Positions 25,812 to 34,428 of a DNA stretch of 64,000 nucleotides are shown one piece after another. Source of the stretch: Planotetraspora thailandica (lineage in GTDB: Bacteria; Actinomycetota; Actinomycetes; Streptosporangiales; Streptosporangiaceae); contig NZ_BOOR01000031.1 of the NCBI RefSeq assembly GCF_016863335.1, positions 124,001 to 188,000 of the forward strand, written 5' to 3'. Position numbers and translations under genes: made by a program. Under the pieces are notes generated by a model. That model was not told where the DNA came from. It did not search any database and saw nothing but the letters and a program-made list of their open reading frames with translations. The first letter of the stretch is position 1; every line of letters starts with the position of its first letter.

Positions 25812-25959
25812 GACCGCTGTCACACGGCGAAACACAGCGCGAGCACATCCACGCCAGGGTCTAGCTCGGCCGAGCCGGCGTGGGACCGTGTGGGGACATT
25901 CCTTCCTCGGCCCGGCCATACGAGCACAGGTATGCAGCGAGGAAGCAGAAGCCATGCCC

Positions 25960-26126
25960 CCGTGCCCGTTGCGTGCCCGTCAGAGAGGAGACCAAGAGGG
26001 ACTCATAGGAAGTCGTGGCTGCTCACCCCGCTCCCCCACAGGTCAGGGTTCTCCGACGTCAGCAGCCCCATCGCGTAGCGACTTCCCAAGCTGACAGCGC
26101 GGGTTCGATTCCCGTCACCCGCTCCA
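25960..26126 (+). repeat. Attachment-site relic 1 (21-bp arm repeat plus tRNA-Gly core)
   Basis: A 21-bp sequence beginning CCGTGCCCGTTG and made of two near-repeats of GTGCCCGT (25960-25980) stands 121 bp before GACTTCCCAAGCTGA at 26080. The same two elements with exactly the same 121-bp spacing recur at 27355/27476. This is what left or right ends of elements from one integrase family would look like. Confidence 0.75.
26079..26126 (+). pseudogene. 3' fragment of tRNA-Gly(CCC)
   Basis: From the anticodon loop on, the sequence is a tRNA: CTTCCCAAG (anticodon CCC), variable region, T-arm GCGGG-TTCGATT-CCCGT, acceptor strand CACCCGC, discriminator T and encoded CCA ending at 26126. The 5' half (D-arm and acceptor GCGGGTG) is absent upstream. 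Such 3' ends mark attachment sites of integrative elements. Confidence 0.85.
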
Positions 26127-26163
26127 ACCACGGCCCAGGTCAGGGACATGAGCCCCCAGGTCC

Positions 26164-26439
26164 CTAGTCAGCAGGCTGCTGATGGCCGCACTTCAACGCG
26201 GTGCCGTTGCTGTCGACGATCGTATAGTCGACGATTACCTTCTCTGGGTCGCCACTTTCGAAGATCCACACCACCATGCGGTCAGTGGCGGCAACCACCG
26301 TGAACTGAGGATCCGACGTGTCCTCAGCCGGAACAACGGTGAATTCGTCACCGGGCTTCAACCAGAAGTCCTCGCCGTACGGTTCAATGAAGAGGCAAAC
26401 GAAATCCTCGCTGCCGCTCTGCACTGTAAGCCTGTTCAT
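26164..26439 (-). CDS. Hypothetical protein in the integration scar
   Basis: A 91-residue acidic protein, probably all-beta: LTVQSGSEDFVCLFIEPYGEDFWLKPGDEFTVVPAE. No domain recognised. An AGGA stretch lies about 9 bp before the ATG at 26439. Codon use is less GC-biased than chromosomal neighbours. It lies directly after the tRNA-Gly fragment on the opposite strand, so it is probably cargo of a lost element. Confidence 0.6.
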   Translation of the reverse strand: MNRLTVQSGSEDFVCLFIEPYGEDFWLKPGDEFTVVPAEDTSDPQFTVVAATDRMVVWIFESGDPEKVIVDYTIVDSNGTALKCGHQQPAD

Positions 26440-26876
26440 GAAGCCGTCCTGGTGATCGCCGCCACTCGAAGAGTACTCAGAGCAATAACCGGCCGCCGTG
26501 CCACCCAGGGCCGTTGGCAGGTGCCTACAGCCGAGAAGCCGCCGACGGTGCGTGCCGGGTGAGTGCCAAACTGAGTGACATCAGGGATGCTTAGCCCAGC
26601 CCTTCAGTGCACATCCATGCACTGAACATGTGACTTCACCTGGACAAACGCCAGCCCCAAGAGCCATGACCAGTGCTTTGGGAGCAAGAAGTTACAGCCG
26701 ATGGGCTTGTCGGCCATGGCGCCCGACCGAGGGCACATCCAGGGCACATGACAGCGTGATCGGCCGCGTAATGACGAGAAGCGCCGAGATGCCAAACCCG
26801 CAGGTCAGAGGCACCATCGGCGCTTCAATGCTGGTCAGCCACACCACCGTGGCAGTTCACGAACTACCGCTGACGC
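26440..26876. other. Intergenic region with palindrome and integrase-type arm repeats
   Basis: No gene supported. It holds a perfect inverted repeat TTCAGTGCA-N6-TGCACTGAA (26603-26626). Two direct copies of AGGGCACAT (26730-26738 and 26741-26749) resemble arm-type sites in the opposite orientation to those at 25960. The motif GCAGGTCAGAGGC at 26800-26812 recurs at 27859-27871. Together these fit decayed ends of integrative elements. Confidence 0.5.
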
Positions 26877-27320
26877 GTGGGCTCGCCTGTCGTATGCGAC
26901 TCTCTGGGTGTGCGTAGCATCTTCGTCTTCCCCGATGTCGAGCAGGCTGCCGTCGTTGCTCTGCTTGACGAACGGTCTCCCGGTCGGAGGCATCCGTGGT
27001 TCGTGGACGGATGTCTGTACGTATGGCTGATAACTGAGGACCTGTACCTGGACTGGGAGCCGCAGACGGTAAGGAGTCTTACTCGGGCCTGCGGCCGGCG
27101 ACCTGAATGGATGCTTGAAGTCGAGGTCTCGGGCCGAGTCGACGGGACGGCCGAGGTGCGCCATCTAACGTTGGCACTGCTCGCGCAGGGCGGCATCGCG
27201 ATGGACGACTACTCCGATCATCTGTGGACCGCAGAAGAGGTAGCTGACGACAGAGCGGTGGACGGTCTGCACTTCTTCGGCTTCAGGACCCACCGTGAAC
27301 AGACCGCGCTCCCTCAGTAG
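26877..27320 (+). CDS. Hypothetical protein in the integration scar
   Basis: A 147-residue acidic protein starting from GTG 26877, or from GTG 26910, which would give a 136-residue product beginning VRSIFVFPDVEQAAVVALLDE. The sequence RHPWFVDGCLYVWLITEDLYLDWEP looks like a folded alpha/beta domain. No family recognised. Size, acidity and setting would fit an immunity-type or element cargo protein, but nothing proves it. It lies between the two attachment-site relics. Confidence 0.6.
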   Translation: MGSPVVCDSLGVRSIFVFPDVEQAAVVALLDERSPGRRHPWFVDGCLYVWLITEDLYLDWEPQTVRSLTRACGRRPEWMLEVEVSGRVDGTAEVRHLTLALLAQGGIAMDDYSDHLWTAEEVADDRAVDGLHFFGFRTHREQTALPQ

Positions 27321-27354
27321 TGGAGGCACGCAAAGGAGATCACCGGAGCCTGCA

Positions 27355-27502
27355 CCGTGCCCGTTGCGTGCCCGTACGGTCGGCAAGCAGCGGGGAATCA
27401 CGGGGACTCACGGTCACTCGACCCGCATACACGCAGATCAGCGTTTTCGCAGCTCAGACCGCATGATGTTGAAAGACTTCCCAAGCTGATAGCTCGGTTC
27501 CA
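27355..27502 (+). repeat. Attachment-site relic 2 (same 21-bp repeat plus partial tRNA-Gly core)
   Basis: The identical 21-bp sequence (27355-27375) is followed 121 bp after its first base by ACTTCCCAAGCTGA-T-AGC (from 27476), the anticodon-arm core of tRNA-Gly(CCC) with one change. After that the tRNA similarity decays (TCGGTTCCACAC), so the T-arm and acceptor are lost. Confidence 0.75.
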
Positions 27503-27544
27503 CACACTCTCCGCATCGTCCGCTATGACGACTACGGTAGGGGC

Positions 27545-27799
27545 GTGGACGAGGCCCAGGTGAGCGCAGAAAGGTGGCGCGACCGTGTTCGGCGTCGTGG
27601 CTCTATCGAACAGGACCGTAAGACGCTGGCCCGGCTGATCGATTACGACAGCGACCCGTTCGAGGTTGAACTCTATGAGCACTTCTCGGACCCGCTGATC
27701 CGTTTGGTCGACAAGGCCACGAGGTCATATGCGGGGCAGTACGACCGCCGCCTACGTCGACTGCGAGAACGCGCCAGGCGCTCCAGAGCCGACCAATAG
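27545..27799 (+). CDS. Small hypothetical protein
   Basis: An 84-residue highly charged, helix-rich protein (VSAERWRDRVRRRGSIEQDRKTLARLIDY ... RRLRRLRERARRSRADQ). Start GTG 27545 with GGTAGGGGC just upstream. No known domain. It follows attachment relic 2 and precedes the IS110 element, so it is probably horizontally acquired. Confidence 0.55.
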   Translation: MDEAQVSAERWRDRVRRRGSIEQDRKTLARLIDYDSDPFEVELYEHFSDPLIRLVDKATRSYAGQYDRRLRRLRERARRSRADQ

Positions 27800-27889
27800 G
27801 CGTGCGGGATATACGCGGGATGATCTCCGTCTTCGGCCGTTCCCCGACGCCCCGTTCAGCAGGTCAGAGGCTATGTAGAGCTGGAGGAA

Positions 27890-29603
27890 ACTAATCCACT
27901 TCTGACCGGAAAATGATCCACTTCAGCTAGGCAGGCGGCAGCGAACCCCAGCCAGTGATTGCGGGCTGGGGCTGGTCAGGGCCGGTATTGGTCAGACGGC
28001 TTGAGTGAGGGCGACAGTGAAGCCGAGCGCTTCCAGCTGCCGGATGTGGTTGCGGGCCTTCTTCCCCTTGTCGATGCGGTTGGCGTAGTAGTCGACGCCC
28101 AGGTCACTGAAGCGGGTGCTGGGATCGGCGAGCAGATGCCAGACAATGACGAGGATGGACCGGGCGATGGCCACCAGGGCTTTGAGCTTGCCGCGACGTT
28201 TGACGATCCGCCGGTAGCGCTCGCCCAGAAAGGTGTCGCTCTTGGCCGCAGCGGCAGCCGCGTTTCCCAGCACACCCTTCAAGTACGGGTTGCCCTTTCC
28301 CGCCTGACCAGATCTGCTCTTGGCCCCTGACTGGATGGTGCGAGGGCAGAGCTTGGTCCAAGACACCAGATGTCCTGCGGTGGGGAACCGACTCATATCC
28401 AGTCCAACCTCCGCGATGATCACCTGGGCGATGTGCGGAGCGATACCGGGGATCTCATCCAGCCGCTCCAACGCCGGGAGCAGGATGTGGGCCATCTGGC
28501 AGTGGTCACACTCATCGGAGCCGCAGTCACAGCCGTGACCGTCTCCGTCCCGGGGAGCCTGAGCGGCGGGAAGGGCTGAGAGCACCTGCTCGACCCGGAC
28601 GGTCAGCTGATCGATCTGCCTGGTGAGGCCGTCGATCTGGTCCAGCAGCATCCGGGCGAGTTCAGCGTGGTGGTCGTCGAACTGGCCGGTCAACGCCTCG
28701 ATCAGGGCGGCGTTCTTGGCCTTCATCTTGCCGCGGGCCAGATCGGCGAGCACCCGGAGGTTGCGTTCCCCCGCGATCAGCGCTTCGACCATGTCCCGGG
28801 CCGAAACGGTATCCAGCTTGCTCGCCACCGACGACACCTTGATCAGCGAGTCCTCCAGCAGCTTTTCCAGCCGCTGCCAATGCCGAGTCCGCTCTTGAGT
28901 CAGATCCACCCGCATCCGGGTGTAGTCCCGCAGCGTACGAATCTCCTTTGGCGGCACGAACGAGGGCCGCAGCAGCCCTTTCTCCGTCAGCTTGGCCAAC
29001 CAGACGCTGTCCAACTTGTCCGTCTTCGGGCGGCCGGGGACGTTCTTAACATCCCGGGCATTGACCAACTGGACCTTCAGGCCGCGCGCTTCCAGCAGAT
29101 AGAACCAAATCCGCCAACAGTCGGAAGTCGACTCGACCGTGACCATCTCGATCCCCTGGCACACCAGATGATCGGCGAGTTCGGTAACCGCGTTGAACGT
29201 GGCGTCAACGTCCCACACCTTGCTCAGGCGCCGGCCCGGCCTGGACTCGTGCGGCACGCGCATGCACACCTTGCCGGAGTCCTTGGCCACATCGATCGCG
29301 CAGACCCGCTGGAAGACCTGCTCGTGTTCCTCATCGGGGATTTCATGAGGCTCTCGCATCGCCACGCGAACCGTCCTCCATCACCTGTCGGGGGGTAGGT
29401 GGAGGGATGCCCGGGGGCCTCGGTCGGGAACCGAAATTCTGACCGGCGTGCTCGAAGCAACAGTGCGTGACCCTTCCAGGTCGGGCCCCGGCGTCAGACT
29501 AATCCACGGGCTCCAGATCCCAAGAAGACACCGACGTCGGCGGGCAACCCGACCCCATTTTCACGCCTGCGCGGCGTCACCGCAGGGATAGGGGGACTAA
29601 TCC
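27890..29603 (-). mobile_element. IS110-family insertion sequence (boundaries uncertain)
   Basis: One transposase with about 100 bp of non-coding sequence on the low side and 130-230 bp on the high side. The octamer ACTAATCC occurs at 27890, 29498 and 29596; the first two agree over 10 bp (ACTAATCCAC), so either high-side copy could mark the end. A hairpin CCCCAGCC/GGCTGGGG (27946-27971) lies after the transposase. The non-coding stretch upstream of the transposase start (29366-29594) is where IS110-group elements encode their bridge RNA; no fold was computed. Confidence 0.7.
27992..29365 (-). CDS. IS110 family transposase (DEDD recombinase)
   Basis: A 457-residue bridge-RNA-guided type recombinase. 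The N-terminal RuvC-like DEDD domain is seen as CAIDVAKDSGKVCMRV, VTVESTSDCWRIWFYLLEA and GRPKTDKLDSVWLAKL. A coiled middle part follows. The C-terminal Tnp domain is RLDEIPGIAPHIAQVIIAEVGLDMSRFPTAGHLVSWTKLCP, with the catalytic serine in LVSW, then GNPYLKGVLGNAAAAAAKSDTFLGERYRRI. Unusually, a cysteine cluster (HGCDCGSDECDHC, about residues 282-294) is inserted before the C-terminal domain and could bind zinc. The frame is intact, so it may be active. Confidence 0.93.
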   Translation of the reverse strand: MAMREPHEIPDEEHEQVFQRVCAIDVAKDSGKVCMRVPHESRPGRRLSKVWDVDATFNAVTELADHLVCQGIEMVTVESTSDCWRIWFYLLEARGLKVQLVNARDVKNVPGRPKTDKLDSVWLAKLTEKGLLRPSFVPPKEIRTLRDYTRMRVDLTQERTRHWQRLEKLLEDSLIKVSSVASKLDTVSARDMVEALIAGERNLRVLADLARGKMKAKNAALIEALTGQFDDHHAELARMLLDQIDGLTRQIDQLTVRVEQVLSALPAAQAPRDGDGHGCDCGSDECDHCQMAHILLPALERLDEIPGIAPHIAQVIIAEVGLDMSRFPTAGHLVSWTKLCPRTIQSGAKSRSGQAGKGNPYLKGVLGNAAAAAAKSDTFLGERYRRIVKRRGKLKALVAIARSILVIVWHLLADPSTRFSDLGVDYYANRIDKGKKARNHIRQLEALGFTVALTQAV

Positions 29604-29635
29604 GACGGTCGGGGGTTCGAATCCCTCATGGCGCA
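29595..29635 (+). pseudogene. 3' fragment of a tRNA, probably tRNA-Lys(CTT)
   Basis: The sequence from GACTAATCCGACGGTC through T-arm GGGGG-TTCGAAT-CCCTC to acceptor ATGGCGC plus discriminator A is the 3' part of a tRNA. The expected arm in tRNA-Lys(CTT) is GGACTCTTAATCC; here GGACTAATCC lacks exactly the anticodon triplet. No 5' half or CCA is present. It borders the IS110 element. Identity as Lys is from recall of actinobacterial tRNAs and is uncertain. Confidence 0.55.
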
Positions 29636-29705
29636 TCGCAGAGTGGTCCATGGTGTCGAGGTAGACGGCCGCGCGTTCGGCAGATCGGTGCATCCCCTCA
29701 CCCGG

Positions 29706-29897
29706 TCAGGCAGCGGAGGAGAGCCGCTCTCGTGGCGCGAGGGCATGCCCGTCGGGGAACAGTTCGCCGCTGTCGTCGAAGAGCACCACGCCGTTGCAGA
29801 GGAGACTCCACCCTTGCTCCGGATGGGCGGACACGACGCAGGCGGCCATATGGTCGGTGGCGTTCGCCGCGGGGCATCGAGGCCGGTGGACGCACAT
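29706..29897 (-). CDS. DUF5999-like small protein
   Basis: A 63-residue protein starting MCVHRPRCPAANATDH, with HPEQGWSLLCNGVVLFDDSGELFPDG in the middle. This is the characteristic pattern of a short, widely conserved actinobacterial family (DUF5999). Start ATG 29897 with GGGGAGGG upstream. The Cys/His residues near the N-terminus could bind metal. Function unknown. Confidence 0.8.
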   Translation of the reverse strand: MCVHRPRCPAANATDHMAACVVSAHPEQGWSLLCNGVVLFDDSGELFPDGHALAPRERLSSAA

Positions 29898-30059
29898 GAT
29901 GCCCTCCCCTTTCCCTACGAACCCGTTACACCACCCACGATCGCCGCACCCGGGTTGCCCGTCTATACGGCCAACGCCCGTTCTTCCAGGCAGGCAGGCC
30001 CTACCGGAGCCTCCCCGCTCCCCGGTACGCGACGCCTCCGCCTGGAACTTCCAGCCTGT

Positions 30060-30824
30060 TCACGACTCGTCGAGCAGACGCCGGGCCAGCTCAAGGCGGG
30101 GTTTGTCGATCATCTGGCCGTCGACGCGGATGACGCCTCTCTCGTCGGCCTTCTCCACTACCCGGCGGGCCCAGGCGAGCTCGGCCGCCGTGGGGGTGAA
30201 CGCCTGGTTGACCGGGGCGATCTGGCGGGGGTGGAGGCAGAGCTTGCCACCGAAGCCCAGCCTGCGGGCACGCCGGGCGTCGGCGGCCGCCTGGGCCGGG
30301 TCGTCGAGGTCGGTGGTCACCCCGTCGATCGGCACGGCGATCCCCTGCGCGCGTGACACCACCACCAGACGAGAACGGGCGTAGACGAACTCCTCGTCGG
30401 CGGCGCCGATGTCGAGGCCGAAGTCGACGTTGCCGAAAGCCAGCCGTACCACGTTCGGGTGGGCGGCGATGAGGGACGCGTTCTCCAGCCCGGCGGCGGT
30501 TTCCACCAGGGCGACCACCGGCCCCGCGATCGCATCCAGCGCGTTCGGGGTCTCGGCCTTGGGCACCATGACGCCCAGCAGTCCGGGCCGGTCGGCGATC
30601 GCGGCGAGGTCGTCGTCGTGCCATGGGGTGTCCGCGCCGTTGATCCGCACGTAGGCCCGGTGCCGGATCAGCGCTTCGGCTACGGCCGCCCGAGCGGCAG
30701 GCTTGTGCTCCGGCGCCACGGCGTCTTCGAGGTCGAGGATGCCGACGTCGGCGCCGCTCGCCGCGGCCTTGGCGAACCGGTCCTGGCGGTCGCCGGGCGT
30801 GAACAGCCAGGACCGTGCCCTCAT
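30060..30824 (-). CDS. HpcH/HpaI-CitE family lyase, candidate citramalyl-CoA lyase
   Basis: A 254-residue aldolase/citrate-lyase-beta type enzyme. It shows RSWLFTPGDRQDRFAKAAASGADVGILDLEDAV (CoA and metal-site strand), VALVETAAGLENASLIAA with the metal glutamate, LAFGNVDFGLDIG with the metal aspartate, and GKLCLHPRQIAPVNQAF. It is shorter than many family members (about 275-300). With the CoA-transferase (39811), MaoC hydratase (39312) and methylaspartate ammonia-lyase (41007) it could complete a route cleaving citramalyl-CoA to acetyl-CoA and pyruvate, as Ccl does in itaconate degradation. Family is sure; substrate is inference. It overlaps the upstream gene by ATGA and ends the locus. Confidence 0.85.
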   Translation of the reverse strand: MRARSWLFTPGDRQDRFAKAAASGADVGILDLEDAVAPEHKPAARAAVAEALIRHRAYVRINGADTPWHDDDLAAIADRPGLLGVMVPKAETPNALDAIAGPVVALVETAAGLENASLIAAHPNVVRLAFGNVDFGLDIGAADEEFVYARSRLVVVSRAQGIAVPIDGVTTDLDDPAQAAADARRARRLGFGGKLCLHPRQIAPVNQAFTPTAAELAWARRVVEKADERGVIRVDGQMIDKPRLELARRLLDES

Positions 30825-31744
30825 GACCGTTCCACGTCCCGGGCGAGGCCGAGCAGCAGGCCGTCGGCGGAGACCGCCGGGCTGCTCGTCAGGAACAGCG
30901 GCGTGCCCGCCTCGGGCGCGCGCACCTCGGCGAACACCTCACCCCAGACGTCGCTCACGGTTCCGAGCAGCCCGCCGGCCGGCACATGTTCCCCGACTGT
31001 CACGGCAGGCTGCCACCAACCGGCCCGGTCGGTGCGCAGCCAGTGCCAGCCCTCGTGACGGCGAGCGTCGCGCGCCGGCCACGGCTCACCGTCCAGCACT
31101 CCGATGGACCTGGCGATGTTGGTCAGCCCGGCGAGGTGCCTGTCGATCGCCGCCCGGTCGAGCAGGCCGTTCTGACCGGATTCCGCGATGATCGCCGGGA
31201 TGCCGGCGTCCGCCGCGGCCGCGCATGTGCTGCCCGCGACGGTCCGTTCCACCGCGGCCTGCCGGACGATGTGCCCGGCGCCGTAGGCCACGGCGAGATC
31301 CAAGGAGGCCGCCTCGACCGGAGACTCCTCGTAGATCGTGAACGGCTCGAGCGACTCGGGCACGTCGCCGGCGTGCATGTCGACCAGGTAGTCGGAGCCG
31401 ACGATGAACGTGCTGAACACGTGGTGGGCGAGCACCTCGGTGAAAGTGCCGTGGGGGTCGCCGGGAAAGCTCCGGTTCAGGTTCTTGCCGTCCGCCGGGA
31501 CGACGAACGGCGTCCTTGCCCAGAACCCCGGCACGTTCACCACCGGAACGACGACGATCCGCCCGGAGACGGCGGCCGTGTCGAGGTCCCGCACGAATTC
31601 GCGGACGGCCGCGATCGAGGCGTACTCGGCGCCGTGGACGCCGGACAACACGGTGAGCCGCGGCCCGTCGCCCCGCCCCTGGATCTCGAAGTACGGAATC
31701 TCGAGCTCGAGGTCGGGGATGTGCAGGTCCCGCCGTGTGATCAT
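30821..31744 (-). CDS. Succinylglutamate desuccinylase/aspartoacylase family deacylase
   Basis: A 307-residue zinc carboxypeptidase-fold deacylase. The zinc ligands are in LSGVHGAEYAS (His, Glu) and YLVDMHAGDVPE (His); the substrate-binding arginine is in GKNLNRSFPG; a C-terminal beta domain includes AGGLLGTVSDVWGEVFAEVRAPE. Family members remove the acyl group from N-acyl-aspartate, N-succinylglutamate or N-acyl-ectoine. Within a peptide-catabolic locus it may free N-acylated amino acids. It overlaps genes on both sides by 4 bp. Confidence 0.88.
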   Translation of the reverse strand: MITRRDLHIPDLELEIPYFEIQGRGDGPRLTVLSGVHGAEYASIAAVREFVRDLDTAAVSGRIVVVPVVNVPGFWARTPFVVPADGKNLNRSFPGDPHGTFTEVLAHHVFSTFIVGSDYLVDMHAGDVPESLEPFTIYEESPVEAASLDLAVAYGAGHIVRQAAVERTVAGSTCAAAADAGIPAIIAESGQNGLLDRAAIDRHLAGLTNIARSIGVLDGEPWPARDARRHEGWHWLRTDRAGWWQPAVTVGEHVPAGGLLGTVSDVWGEVFAEVRAPEAGTPLFLTSSPAVSADGLLLGLARDVERS

Positions 31745-32601
31745 CGGGACGCCTCGAGATCCGGCAGGGCCTCGGCGAGGAAGTCGCGCATCGTCTTCTG
31801 GAACAGCTCCGCCTCCTCGATCTGTGGTGAGTGGCCGGACTTCTCGAAGACGACGAGCCTGGAGTTCGGGATGAGCGAGGCGATCGTCTCCGCCGACGAC
31901 ACCGGGGTCACCCAGTCGGCGCGCCCGACGGTGACCAGGGTCGGGCAGGTGACGGAGGGAAGCTGCGGCTTGACGTCATAGACGGGGGCGTTGTGCTGGA
32001 AACACCAGTTGTGCGCCTCATGGCGGTAGATGCCGGCCTCGACCCGGGCCGCCGCCTTCACCGGGTCGTACTCGTAGTCGTACAGCGGGATCAGCTCGGC
32101 CCAGCGGGCCTTCAGGTCCTCGTCGTCGCGGATGTTGCCGCTCCAGTACCGGTCGTAGTTCTCCCAGTTGAGCTCCACCCGGGTCTGCAGGCGCGCGTTC
32201 TGGTGGGCGATCTCCAGGTTGGTGCGGTCCGGCGAGGTGTCCCGCAGGATCATCGCGCGCACCCGGCCGGGATAGGCGATCGCGTATTCCATGGCGATGA
32301 ACCCGCCGTAGGAGCCGCCCGCGATCACGATCTGCTCGGCGCCCGCCCACTCGCGCAACGCGTCGACGTCGGCGGCCCACTGGGCGTGTGAATAGGGCGG
32401 GACGCCCTCGCTCAGGCCGCATCCCCGGGCGTCGAACACGATCACACGGAACAGGTCGGCGAGCGGGCCGAAGGTCGCCTTCGGCTCCGCCAGCGAGCCG
32501 ATTCCCCCGCCGCCGTGGTGCGCGATCAGCACCGGGGCGCCCTCCTCGCCGAGGACCTCGACGTTGAGCCGCGCTCCGTTGATTTCCACGAACATGTTCA
32601 C
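31741..32601 (-). CDS. Alpha/beta hydrolase, proline iminopeptidase-like
   Basis: A 286-residue cytoplasmic alpha/beta hydrolase. It has [14 protein letters not shown] (oxyanion hole), [10 protein letters not shown], the nucleophile elbow [15 protein letters not shown], the acid in [10 protein letters not shown] and the histidine in [16 protein letters not shown] is typical of proline iminopeptidases and related amidases/esterases. ATG 32601 or 32595 is the start. It lies 21 bp after the DUF885 stop and overlaps the deacylase by ATGA. An aminopeptidase role is plausible from context. Confidence 0.87.
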   Translation of the reverse strand: MNMFVEINGARLNVEVLGEEGAPVLIAHHGGGGIGSLAEPKATFGPLADLFRVIVFDARGCGLSEGVPPYSHAQWAADVDALREWAGAEQIVIAGGSYGGFIAMEYAIAYPGRVRAMILRDTSPDRTNLEIAHQNARLQTRVELNWENYDRYWSGNIRDDEDLKARWAELIPLYDYEYDPVKAAARVEAGIYRHEAHNWCFQHNAPVYDVKPQLPSVTCPTLVTVGRADWVTPVSSAETIASLIPNSRLVVFEKSGHSPQIEEAELFQKTMRDFLAEALPDLEASR

Positions 32602-32622
32602 TCCTTGCCGATGGGCGCCGGG

Positions 32623-34353
32623 TCAGGCCGCCACGACGTCGATCCAGGCGGCCACGATCTGGTCGAGCACGCCGAGCGGGACCGCGCCGTTGCCGAGCAC
32701 CGTCCCGTGGAAGGCGCGGATGTCGAACCGGGATCCGAGCCGGTCCTCGGCCAGGGCGCGCAGGCGGCGGATCTCCCTGCGGCCGATCATGTACGCCAGT
32801 GCCTGGCCGGGCCAGGCGATGTACCGGTCGATCTCGTTGCGGACGTTGGCGCGTGTGGTCGCGGTGTTGTCCCACATGAAATCCATGGCCTGCTGCCGCG
32901 ACCAGCCCAGGTGGTGCATGCCGGTGTCGACCACCAGCCGGCAGGCCCGCAGCGCGTCGAACGAGAGCATCCCCAGCCGGGCGAGATCGGAGGTGTACAG
33001 GCCCATCTCGTCGGCCAGCCGTTCGCTGTACAGGCCCCAGCCCTCGACGTACCCGCACACCTCGGCGTCCAGGAAGCGGCGGTACTCCGGCAGATCCGTC
33101 AGGGTCTGCGCCGAGGCGATCTGCAGATGGTGGCCCGGTGTGCTCTCGTGGAAGGCCAGCGCCTCGTATTCGTAGACGAACCGCTCCTGCGGGTCGGTCG
33201 TGAGCACGCAGTGGGCGCCGGGGCGGGAGCCGTCGCCGGCCGGCGGCCGGTAGTGCGCGAGCGCGGCGTTGCCCGCCTCGATCGGGTTGATCTCCTCGAT
33301 GACGCAGTCGGCGATGTCGTACGCCGGGAACCACTCGTCGCGGACCTCCTCCGCGCGGCGAAGCGCGTCGGCGACGGTGTCGACGATCTGCGCGGCTGTG
33401 GCGAACCGCAGCGAACGGTCGTCCCGCAGCCGGGAGAGGACCTCCCCCACGTCGCTCGTGCCGAGCGCCCGGCCGCCCAGCTCGGCCCATTCCTGCCGCA
33501 GTTCGGCAAGGCAGTCCAGGCCTATCTGGTGGATCTCGTCCGGGCTGAGATCGGTGGTGGTGTGCCGCCGCACCGCGTCGCGGTAGCCTTCCTCGCCTCC
33601 GGGGACGAAGCGGATGCCCACCCGGTCGTCGGGCCGGGCCACCGGCAGCAGCTCGTCCTCGAGGCCGGCGAGCAGGCGCCGCATGGCCGGGCGGACGGAC
33701 CCCTCGACGATTTCGGACGCGCGGGCCCTGATCCGCTGGTGGTCGACGCCGTCGGGCAGGCGCGGGCTGAGCAGGGTGTCGTCGGCCAGGCTCAGCGCGA
33801 GGTGCCCGCTGAGCTGGTCCATGGCCTGGCCGACGCCGACGCGGGTGGGGATCCGCCCGTCCGCCTTGGCCTCCCGGTAGCGGTCGAGGATCGCGTCGAG
33901 GAACGCGGGCAGGGCGGCCAGCCGCTGGAGGTACCGGTCGGCCGCCGCCGCGTCGGTGATGGACGCGGCGGGAACCGACATGAACATCATCGCCTGCGGC
34001 GACGAGTATCCGTCCGCGGAGGCTCCGGTCTCCCACAGCCCGTGCTCGAGGTCGGACCGTACGCCCCAGGCGAGCCGGCCGAGCACCGCGTGGTTGATGC
34101 GGTCCGTCCCGTTCAGGCCGGCGGGATCGATGTCATGCAGCCGCCGTTCGATGTCGGCGATCTTCGCGGCTTCGGCGGCGGAGCCCTTACGGCTGGGGTC
34201 GGGCACCAGGCCGTCGAAACCCGAGACGCCCAGCAGGGTGGCGCTGAACGGGTCGGCGGTGTGCTTCACCTCGAAGAACTCCGCGCTGAGCTGGGCGAGC
34301 TGGTCGTTCGGCTCGGCGCTCGCCTGGGCCGAGGGCTGGTTGTCAGTGGCCAC
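32623..34353 (-). CDS. DUF885 family protein, probable zinc peptidase
   Basis: A 576-residue soluble protein of the DUF885 family, distantly related to M32-type metallopeptidases. The putative zinc motif is [19 protein letters not shown] (HExxPGHH) with [17 protein letters not shown] downstream. The C-terminal [21 protein letters not shown] is also conserved. There is no signal peptide. Family members are presumed peptidases on limited evidence. It lies 75 bp after the dipeptidase gene in the same direction, inside the peptide-degradation locus. Confidence 0.87.
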   Translation of the reverse strand: MATDNQPSAQASAEPNDQLAQLSAEFFEVKHTADPFSATLLGVSGFDGLVPDPSRKGSAAEAAKIADIERRLHDIDPAGLNGTDRINHAVLGRLAWGVRSDLEHGLWETGASADGYSSPQAMMFMSVPAASITDAAAADRYLQRLAALPAFLDAILDRYREAKADGRIPTRVGVGQAMDQLSGHLALSLADDTLLSPRLPDGVDHQRIRARASEIVEGSVRPAMRRLLAGLEDELLPVARPDDRVGIRFVPGGEEGYRDAVRRHTTTDLSPDEIHQIGLDCLAELRQEWAELGGRALGTSDVGEVLSRLRDDRSLRFATAAQIVDTVADALRRAEEVRDEWFPAYDIADCVIEEINPIEAGNAALAHYRPPAGDGSRPGAHCVLTTDPQERFVYEYEALAFHESTPGHHLQIASAQTLTDLPEYRRFLDAEVCGYVEGWGLYSERLADEMGLYTSDLARLGMLSFDALRACRLVVDTGMHHLGWSRQQAMDFMWDNTATTRANVRNEIDRYIAWPGQALAYMIGRREIRRLRALAEDRLGSRFDIRAFHGTVLGNGAVPLGVLDQIVAAWIDVVAA

Positions 34354-34428
34354 TGGTCTTCTTTCCTGTCGGCCGGGTTCCTGAGATTCCTGAGGGATGA
34401 ATGGCGAAATCGGTGGGACAGGCCATGC

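Noticed and set aside
26079-26126. A complete tRNA-Gly gene
   Set aside because: The T-arm, acceptor 3' strand and anticodon 3' side are present, but no D-arm or matching 5' acceptor strand is found upstream.
27859-27897. 5' half of the tRNA-Lys on the far side of the IS110 element
   Set aside because: GTAGAGC and TAATCC occur at a suitable distance, but the D-arm and acceptor do not match and the neighbouring GCAGGTCAGAGGC is itself a local repeat.
27893-27924. IS21-like terminal repeats (two copies of NATCCACTTC, 22 bp apart, with TGACCGGAAA between)
   Set aside because: Only one end and no IS21 transposase or helper gene; too little to claim an element.
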